Shown here: positions 52,315-57,753 of the stretch, one piece after another | How positions within the stretch are numbered: the stretch's first letter is position 1 | Layout: each line of letters starts with the position of its first letter | Assembly (NCBI RefSeq): GCF_004134945.1 | Contig: NZ_SBAP01000017.1 | Coordinates: 1 to 57,753, forward strand | Direction of reading: 5' to 3' | DNA: 57,753 bases | Source: Fusobacterium_C necrophorum_A | Lineage (GTDB): Bacteria; Fusobacteriota; Fusobacteriia; Fusobacteriales; Fusobacteriaceae | Program-made: the position numbers and the translations under genes | Notes under the pieces: generated by a model | Told to the model about the DNA's origin: nothing | Seen by the model: only the letters and a program-made list of their open reading frames with translations | The model's database searches: none

Positions 52315-53541
52315 TTACATTTTTGCTACATTTTCTGTAATTTTAATAATTAAATCTCTTGCCTTTTCCATGGATTCTACACAAATATACTCATGTTTTC
52401 CATGAAAATTATGTCCTCCCGTAAAAAGATTCGGACATGGCAATCCCTCATAAGATAAACGACTTCCGTCCGTTCCTCCACGAATTGGAGATACTTTAGG
52501 AACAATTCCCAATTCTTTCATAGACTTTTTTGCCAAGTCAATAATGTAGATAACCGGCTCTATTTTTTCTTTCATATTGAAATAAGAATCTTTCAGCTGA
52601 CAAGTAAACTGTGCTTTTGGATATTTCTTTTGTAAGAAAGCAAGAACCTCTTGAATCAAGATTTTCTTTTCTGTAAATTTTTCGAAGGAGTGATCTCGAA
52701 TAATATAATCCATAGTTGTTTTTTCTACACTTCCCTCTAAGGCATCCAATAAGAAAAATCCCTCATATCCGCTTGTATATTCAGGTCTTTGTTCAACCGG
52801 CAACATAGCTTGTACTTCCATAGCTAATAAAATAGAGTTTATCATTTTATCTTTAGCTGCACCCGGATGAATGTCTCTTCCCGTAATTTCAATGTGAACG
52901 GAGGCAGCATTGAAATTTTCGTATTCCAATTCTCCAATTTCACCTCCATCTACCGTATAAGCAAAGTCACAATCAAAGGCTTCTATGTCAAATAAATCGG
53001 CTCCTCTTCCAATTTCTTCATCAGGAGTGAAAGCAACTCTTACCTTCCCATGAGGAATTTCAGGATGAGCTTTTAAATATTTCATAGCTTCTAAAATTTC
53101 AGCCACTCCGGCCTTGTCATCCGCCCCTAACAGAGAACTTCCGTCTGTGACAATTAAAGTTTTACCTATGTAATTTTGCAATTCCGGAAAATCTGCCACG
53201 GAACTTACAATCTTTTTTTCAGCGTCCAACACAATATCTTTCCCATCATAATTTTCAATCATTCTCGGATTGACATGATTGCCATTGTAATTCGGTGCCG
53301 TATCCATATGAGCTATCCACCCGATACTGGCTACTCCTTCTTGATTTGCGGGTAAAGTTGCCATAACATATCCGTTTTTATCCAAACTAATATCTTCTAA
53401 GCCGATTTCTTTTAAATCTTCTACAAGTATTTTTGCTAAATCCCATTGCCTTTCCGTGCTGGGACAAGTTTCCGATGCTTCATCAGAAGTCGTATAAACT
53501 TTTACATACTTTAAAAATCGATTTACTAATTCTTCTCTCAT
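52315..53541 (-). CDS. pepT: Peptidase T (tripeptide aminopeptidase)
   Basis: This M20B zinc exopeptidase releases the N-terminal residue from tripeptides. The 408-residue protein has AHMDTAPNYNGNHV, LGADDKAGVAEI, FTPDEEIGRGADLFD and the late GGTDGSRLSYEG loop. It overlaps the MATE gene by four bases. With pepV it supports a peptide-fermenting lifestyle. Confidence 0.96.
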   Translation of the reverse strand: MREELVNRFLKYVKVYTTSDEASETCPSTERQWDLAKILVEDLKEIGLEDISLDKNGYVMATLPANQEGVASIGWIAHMDTAPNYNGNHVNPRMIENYDGKDIVLDAEKKIVSSVADFPELQNYIGKTLIVTDGSSLLGADDKAGVAEILEAMKYLKAHPEIPHGKVRVAFTPDEEIGRGADLFDIEAFDCDFAYTVDGGEIGELEYENFNAASVHIEITGRDIHPGAAKDKMINSILLAMEVQAMLPVEQRPEYTSGYEGFFLLDALEGSVEKTTMDYIIRDHSFEKFTEKKILIQEVLAFLQKKYPKAQFTCQLKDSYFNMKEKIEPVIYIIDLAKKSMKELGIVPKVSPIRGGTDGSRLSYEGLPCPNLFTGGHNFHGKHEYICVESMEKARDLIIKITENVAKM

Positions 53542-54917
53542 TCTATTGTTTCCTCCCTTTCCTTCTCCAACTTTAAATATTCTAAATGTTTTAATTCTCT
53601 TTTAATCAAAATAAAGGTTACGATAGTGGCAATAAAATCAGATAGAGGAGAAGCATACCAAACCCCGTTCAACCCCCAAATGGAGGATAACAAAAATAAA
53701 CAAGGAATCAATACCAAAATTTGTCTGGACATACTAATAAGAAAACTTAATTTTGGCTTTCCAACTGCCTGAAAATAAATAGAAGAAACAATTTGAAATC
53801 CTACGATCGGAAAAATGAGTACCTGTCTTCTCAAACCATATTCCGCAAGTTCTAATAAAGATTTCTCTTTGGTAAATAAAACAATCCAGTATTGCGAAAA
53901 TAACTCTATCGATAAAAAGCCGACAATACAAATAACACTCGCAGCTCCTATTCCTTTGAACAAAGCCTCTTTTACCCTATCGTATCTCCTCGCTCCATAG
54001 TTATAACCTAAGATCGGCTGCACCCCCTGATTGATTCCAAAAATAGGCATCAGTAACAAAGACATAATAGATTGAATAATTGCCATAGCTCCTATGGATA
54101 AATCTCCGCCATATTTCCTCAGAATGACATTCATAATATAGTTGATGGCACTTACTCCAACCTGTATTCCAAAAGAAGAGCTCCCCAAAGCCATCACTTT
54201 CTTGCTCAAATCAAAATGGAAACGAATATTTTTCTTTTTTAGTTTCATTACACTCTTAGACGATCTAAAGTAGTAAATAGTCCAAAGAAAAGAGACCATT
54301 TGAGAAAGAATCGTTGCCAATGCTGCTCCTCTTACCCCCATATCCAAGGCAAAAATGAAAATAGGGTCCAGGATAACATTGACAAAAGTTCCAATCAATA
54401 AAGTTAACATTGCCATTTTTGGATTTCCATCAGAACGAATGGCTGAATTTAAAATATAACTCAAGGTCATGGGAAGAAATCCTATTGCAACAATCTCCAA
54501 ATATTGTTTTGCATAGGGATAACTTAAATCACTTCCTCCTACGAAATAAATCACTTTTTTCATGACTAAAAAAATCAAAATCATAAAAATAAGGGAAAAA
54601 ATACTTCCTAACACTAAGGAATTCCCCAAAAATTGCTCCGCTCTATCTCTTTCCTTTTTTCCCAAATGTAAGGAAATATTTGCAGAAGAACCTAAACCCA
54701 CCAACAGAGCAAAGGCAAAAGAAAGCAACATGACAGGAAAAATAACGCCTACTCCTGTAATTGCTAAATGTCCAACCTTTTCAATATGACCGATATAAAT
54801 TCTATCTACCACATTGTATAAAGCATTGACAATCATTCCCACAACCGCCGGTAATGAAAACTTCCACAGCAACTTTCCAATGCTCTCCTGTTCCAAAAAA
54901 TTATGAGATAAACTCAT
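53538..54917 (-). CDS. MATE-family efflux transporter (second copy)
   Basis: This 459-residue, 12-helix multidrug/toxin antiporter has LLWKFSLPAVVGMIVNALYNVVDRIYIGH at its start and NQGVQPILGYNYGARRYDR in the second half, the pattern of the MepA/VmrA-like branch. It differs clearly from the copy at 32084-33421. It lies between clcA and pepT in the long operon. The substrate is unknown. Confidence 0.92.
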   Translation of the reverse strand: MSLSHNFLEQESIGKLLWKFSLPAVVGMIVNALYNVVDRIYIGHIEKVGHLAITGVGVIFPVMLLSFAFALLVGLGSSANISLHLGKKERDRAEQFLGNSLVLGSIFSLIFMILIFLVMKKVIYFVGGSDLSYPYAKQYLEIVAIGFLPMTLSYILNSAIRSDGNPKMAMLTLLIGTFVNVILDPIFIFALDMGVRGAALATILSQMVSFLWTIYYFRSSKSVMKLKKKNIRFHFDLSKKVMALGSSSFGIQVGVSAINYIMNVILRKYGGDLSIGAMAIIQSIMSLLLMPIFGINQGVQPILGYNYGARRYDRVKEALFKGIGAASVICIVGFLSIELFSQYWIVLFTKEKSLLELAEYGLRRQVLIFPIVGFQIVSSIYFQAVGKPKLSFLISMSRQILVLIPCLFLLSSIWGLNGVWYASPLSDFIATIVTFILIKRELKHLEYLKLEKEREETIE

Positions 54918-54931
54918 ACAACCTCCCTTTC

Positions 54932-56512
54932 TTACTCTATTCCTTTCTGCAAAAGTGTTTCTTTTACTTCTGCAACAATCGATTCCGGCAATAGGAGAAC
55001 GATATGATCTCCCGATCGCATAATACTATCGCCTTTCGGAATCTTCTCTGTTTCATTTCTTCTCAAAGCGACAACGAGAACTTCTTCCCCCCATTCCACC
55101 TCTGAAATCTTTTTTCCATCCAAATAGGACTCTGCTGCAACTGGGACAACAATTAAAGTTTTTCCCATACTCTCTACCTCATGTGTCTCTTCAAAATCAT
55201 CTTTTGGCATTCTTTCATATAAAATATCATAGACAGGTGCCAGCTTCAATAGGGCTGTCACATAAAAAGCTACCACAGAAACAGTAACCAAAGCCAACAA
55301 GTGATCAAAACTGCCTGTCATTTCTAAGATAAGGACTGCTCCTGTAATAGGTGCCCTTACCACAGATACAAAATATCCTACCATTCCCAACACCATAAAG
55401 TGTACGATAATATTCGGACCGAACGGAAAAAAATGTAACAACAACAAAGCGAAAATTTTCCCTAAAATTGCTCCTAAAACCAGCATAGGAAGAAAGATTC
55501 CTCCCGCAAACCCGGTAGCATAGGAAAGCGAAGTAAATAACAATTTTATCAAGAAAACAAAGAACAGAAAAAGAATTCCTTGTTGCAATTGCGGCAAGGA
55601 TTCCACCAATTCATGTCCCCCTCCTGTTACTTCCGGAAGAACCAAGCATAGAAGAAAAGAGGTGCTCATTACAAAAACAACCTTCATCCATCTGGAAATT
55701 CGAATTCCTTGAAAAATATTCTGTGTTTTTACTAAAGTTGTTGTAAACAATTTTCCAAAAAAGGCAATGAGAATTCCAAATAAAATATACAAGGCAAATT
55801 GTAAATAGGGATTGATATCCTTAGGATAAGATACCAGCATAGAAAAAGCCGTATCAATTCCAAAAAAACGTCTTCCAATGAAATCGGAGGCAATGCTTGC
55901 CACAAAAATGCAAATAATTAACTTTGCCGTTAAAAATTTATGTAACTCTTCCAGGCTGAACATAACTCCCGCCAAAGGAGCTCCGAAAGCTCCGGCAAGT
56001 CCTGCACTTGCTCCGCTGGTAATTAAATAATTTTCATCCACTCGGTTACAATGAAAGCCTTTAGCAACTCCACTAGCCACATAGGAACCTAACTGCACGG
56101 AAGGACCCTCTCTTCCCAAAGAAAGTCCTGCTCCTATTCCGAAAAGTCCTCCCACAAATTTTGCCACCAATTGTGCAAACCAATGCTTATAATGAACTGT
56201 TCCCAAAATAATTCCTTTTACTTGTGGAATTCCGGATCCCGAAGTTCTCGGATATTTTCGATATAGAAAATCAATAAAAAATCCTATCATCAAAAATCCG
56301 ATCCACAATTTAATCAAAAAAGGATAATTGGTTAAGGTACTGGGGGAGACAAAAGTTTCCCGTAATACATTAAAAATATGCAGAGCATAACGATAAAAAG
56401 AAACAATGATCCCGGTAATCAATCCCACGATTAAACATAAAAAATATAATTTTCCGTTGCTATTCTGAATATGATTTAAATTTTCCTCCACATTCAATAC
56501 TTTTTTAGACAT
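54932..56512 (-). CDS. clcA: ClC-family H+/Cl- exchange transporter with RCK_C domain
   Basis: This 526-residue protein starts at the ATG at 56512, which overlaps the end of dapF; a frame upstream to 56548 has no binding site. The ClC core has GSGIPQVKG, GREGPSVQLG (gating glutamate) and GGIFLPMLVLGA. The E-E pair in FSLEELHKF is at the place of the proton glutamate of E. coli ClcA, so exchange rather than channel activity is likely. Residues about 440-526 form a TrkA-C-like ligand domain. It may support acid resistance or charge balance beside ktrAB (inferred). Confidence 0.92.
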   Translation of the reverse strand: MSKKVLNVEENLNHIQNSNGKLYFLCLIVGLITGIIVSFYRYALHIFNVLRETFVSPSTLTNYPFLIKLWIGFLMIGFFIDFLYRKYPRTSGSGIPQVKGIILGTVHYKHWFAQLVAKFVGGLFGIGAGLSLGREGPSVQLGSYVASGVAKGFHCNRVDENYLITSGASAGLAGAFGAPLAGVMFSLEELHKFLTAKLIICIFVASIASDFIGRRFFGIDTAFSMLVSYPKDINPYLQFALYILFGILIAFFGKLFTTTLVKTQNIFQGIRISRWMKVVFVMSTSFLLCLVLPEVTGGGHELVESLPQLQQGILFLFFVFLIKLLFTSLSYATGFAGGIFLPMLVLGAILGKIFALLLLHFFPFGPNIIVHFMVLGMVGYFVSVVRAPITGAVLILEMTGSFDHLLALVTVSVVAFYVTALLKLAPVYDILYERMPKDDFEETHEVESMGKTLIVVPVAAESYLDGKKISEVEWGEEVLVVALRRNETEKIPKGDSIMRSGDHIVLLLPESIVAEVKETLLQKGIE

Positions 56513-57308
56513 CAATATCACCCGCAAATATGAAATTCGCCTTTCCATAAATCATTACCACATCATCTTTCACTTCCACAAATACATCTCCGCCCTCTGT
56601 ATAAAAATGTGCTTCTCCGGATATTTTTTGTAAACGCTGCAAAATAACTCCACAAGAAGAGCAGCCGGTGGCACAGCCTAAAGTCCTCCCTGCTCCTCTT
56701 TCCCAAGTTTTTATTTGGACTTCCTTCGTATTTAATAGCTTCACAAAATTTACATTAGTCTTTTTGGGAAATAAGGAATGTTTTTCCAGTCGGGACCCCC
56801 AGTAGTTCAATTCCTCATCCTTCATAAAATCCTCTACCAAAATGACTATGTGAGGAACTCCGACTGTCACCCGATAGAAAACAAATTCTTTGCCTTCTAT
56901 TTCCACTCTTTCTTCCTGAAATTCTTTTTCCCATTCCGCTTTTCCCATCTTCACCTGAACAGAAGAAACTTGATTTTTTTCATCAACGGTCAACACAATT
57001 TCTTTTATTCCATTGTCCGTTTCTATCGTCATAGCTGTCTTTCCAACTATTTTATTTTCATACACATAACGAGAGAGACAGCGAATTCCATTTCCACACA
57101 TTTCTCCTCGACTTCCATCAGAATTATAATAATTCATTTTCACGTCTGCAATGGAACTGGATTCACAAAAAAGAATTCCATCGGCTCCTATTCCGAAGTG
57201 TCTATCACAAAGTTTTTTAGCAAGTTCATTTATCTCCCTTATTTTCCGATTTCTTCCATCGAAAATGACAAAATCATTTCCGACTGCTTCCATTTTCCAA
57301 AACTTCAT
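56505..57308 (-). CDS. dapF: Diaminopimelate epimerase
   Basis: DapF is a PLP-independent epimerase converting LL- to meso-diaminopimelate for peptidoglycan or lysine. The 267-residue protein has both catalytic cysteine loops: GEMCGNGIRCLSRY and GAGRTLGCATGCSSCG. The second is unusual, since most DapF read CGTG where this has CATG. Some fusobacteria use meso-lanthionine instead of diaminopimelate in the wall, so the natural substrate is uncertain. It is the first gene of the long minus-strand run and overlaps clcA. Confidence 0.94.
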   Translation of the reverse strand: MKFWKMEAVGNDFVIFDGRNRKIREINELAKKLCDRHFGIGADGILFCESSSIADVKMNYYNSDGSRGEMCGNGIRCLSRYVYENKIVGKTAMTIETDNGIKEIVLTVDEKNQVSSVQVKMGKAEWEKEFQEERVEIEGKEFVFYRVTVGVPHIVILVEDFMKDEELNYWGSRLEKHSLFPKKTNVNFVKLLNTKEVQIKTWERGAGRTLGCATGCSSCGVILQRLQKISGEAHFYTEGGDVFVEVKDDVVMIYGKANFIFAGDIDV

Positions 57309-57345
57309 TTTTTTTACTCCTCAAAAATATTTTATCTATCATAAC

Positions 57346-57374
57346 ATTATATACAAATTTTGACGAAAAATCAA
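57346..57374 (-). promoter_or_regulatory. Promoter of the dapF-clcA-...-tamB run
   Basis: On the minus strand TTGATT (57369-57374) and a consensus TATAAT (57346-57351) are 17 bp apart, about 40 bp upstream of the dapF ATG. Confidence 0.72.
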
Positions 57375-57408
57375 TGTGTAATTCCTCACTTTCCTCTTCA
57401 AAAAATTG

Positions 57409-57437
57409 TTTACTGCTTTAATAAAAAATGTTATAAT
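57409..57437 (+). promoter_or_regulatory. Promoter of the small unknown gene at the right edge
   Basis: TTTACT (57409-57414) and TATAAT (57432-57437) have a 17-bp spacer ending TGT (extended -10). The start codon lies 27 bp further on behind AAGGAGG. Confidence 0.7.
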
Positions 57438-57463
57438 AAAGAAAATTTAAGGAGGAAATAAAA

Positions 57464-57709
57464 ATGGAACGATTAAGCTCGGAAGAAATAGAAAAATACA
57501 TAAACGAAATCAAAGAGAAAGGTCTTTACGAAAAATATCAGGCAATGATTTTGGATGATTTTGAGGAACATCATGTTGTCTATCTTTTAGAAGAAAATGA
57601 AATCATCGCTCTTGCCTATAAAAATCAGGTAACTCCTTACTCCATGAAAGAATATTACAATTGGTATGAAATGAATTTACTGATAGAAGAAGACGAGTAT
57701 GGACTATAA
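57464..57709 (+). CDS. Small acidic protein of unknown function
   Basis: This 81-residue protein begins MERLSSEEIEKYINEIKEKG and ends in a run rich in Glu and Asp (MNLLIEEDEYGL). It has no signal peptide, membrane segment or cysteine. I do not recognise the family. The AAGGAGG site and consensus promoter make it a convincing gene. The 44 bp after it show a weak GGAGA/TCTCC repeat and nothing else before the window ends. Confidence 0.75.
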   Translation: MERLSSEEIEKYINEIKEKGLYEKYQAMILDDFEEHHVVYLLEENEIIALAYKNQVTPYSMKEYYNWYEMNLLIEEDEYGL

Positions 57710-57753
57710 TATGGAGAATTAAAAATATCTCCTGGCATTTGCATATATTTTAA

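Noticed and set aside
1..57753. tRNA, rRNA, riboswitch and CRISPR signals
   Set aside because: Reading the intergenic gaps on both strands showed only promoters, hairpins and IS ends; nothing matched a cloverleaf, rRNA segment or repeat-spacer array by eye. A covariance-model search would be decisive.

Overview
The window looks like a chromosomal segment of a Fusobacterium-type anaerobe. It is AT-rich but less extreme than F. nucleatum, so F. necrophorum or a close relative is my inference. Pointers are Gram-negative envelope genes (BamA, Skp/OmpH, LpxD, TamB, MlaA), YadA-type trimeric adhesins, anaerobic NrdDG, and Firmicute-like genes (polC, pepV, khpA, ktrAB, cvfB, rqcH) side by side, a mix typical of Fusobacteria. 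No tRNA, rRNA or CRISPR array was seen.

Layout. (1) 1-3240 is accessory: the 5' end of an IS30-type transposase, stray ISL3-type ends, a small trimeric adhesin with a hexad-repeat head, and a complete ISL3-family element. (2) 3289-18459 is a tightly packed minus-strand cluster running from hpt through rsmA, a DUF4911 gene, khpA, rimM, trmD, a second SPOUT methyltransferase, polC, a serine hydrolase, mlaA, pepV, a DUF2156 gene and ilvA to a Na/Pi symporter. (3) 18540-23817 is a divergent plus-strand operon: a PASTA-only protein, rsgA (apparently with an AUU start), rpe, a MarR-FeoA fusion, rqcH and a nucleophile-less alpha/beta-hydrolase. (4) 23830-25290 holds a second trimeric adhesin behind a leader with a 12-G tract and a terminator-like hairpin. 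(5) 25289-30154 (minus) holds cvfB, a DUF1904 gene, a NitT/TauT-type ABC transporter and a DAACS symporter. (6) 30291-33421 (plus) holds hflX with a JAMM-like N-terminal extension and a MATE exporter. (7) 33546-43628 (minus) holds nrdD-nrdG behind tandem NrdR-like boxes, then serS-EcfT-like-fba, a DUF2344 gene and bamA-skp-lpxD. (8) 43638-57374 (minus) is a long run dapF-clcA-MATE-pepT-ktrB-ktrA-mnmG-rsmG-tamB, with a small unknown gene diverging at the right edge.

How they work together. The core is translation and tRNA/rRNA maturation (rsmA, rimM, trmD, rsgA, rqcH, hflX, mnmG, rsmG, serS) plus outer-membrane building and lipid homeostasis (bamA, skp, lpxD, tamB, mlaA with an adjacent secreted hydrolase). 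The two adhesins are the most variable-looking loci: one is bracketed by inverted IS-end-like sequences and the other has a slippage-prone leader. No wholly new multi-gene system is evident. The best leads are the phase-variable-looking adhesin leader, the PASTA protein standing where a PrkC kinase gene is usually found, the AUU start of rsgA, the hydrolase-mlaA pair, and the JAMM-like HflX extension.
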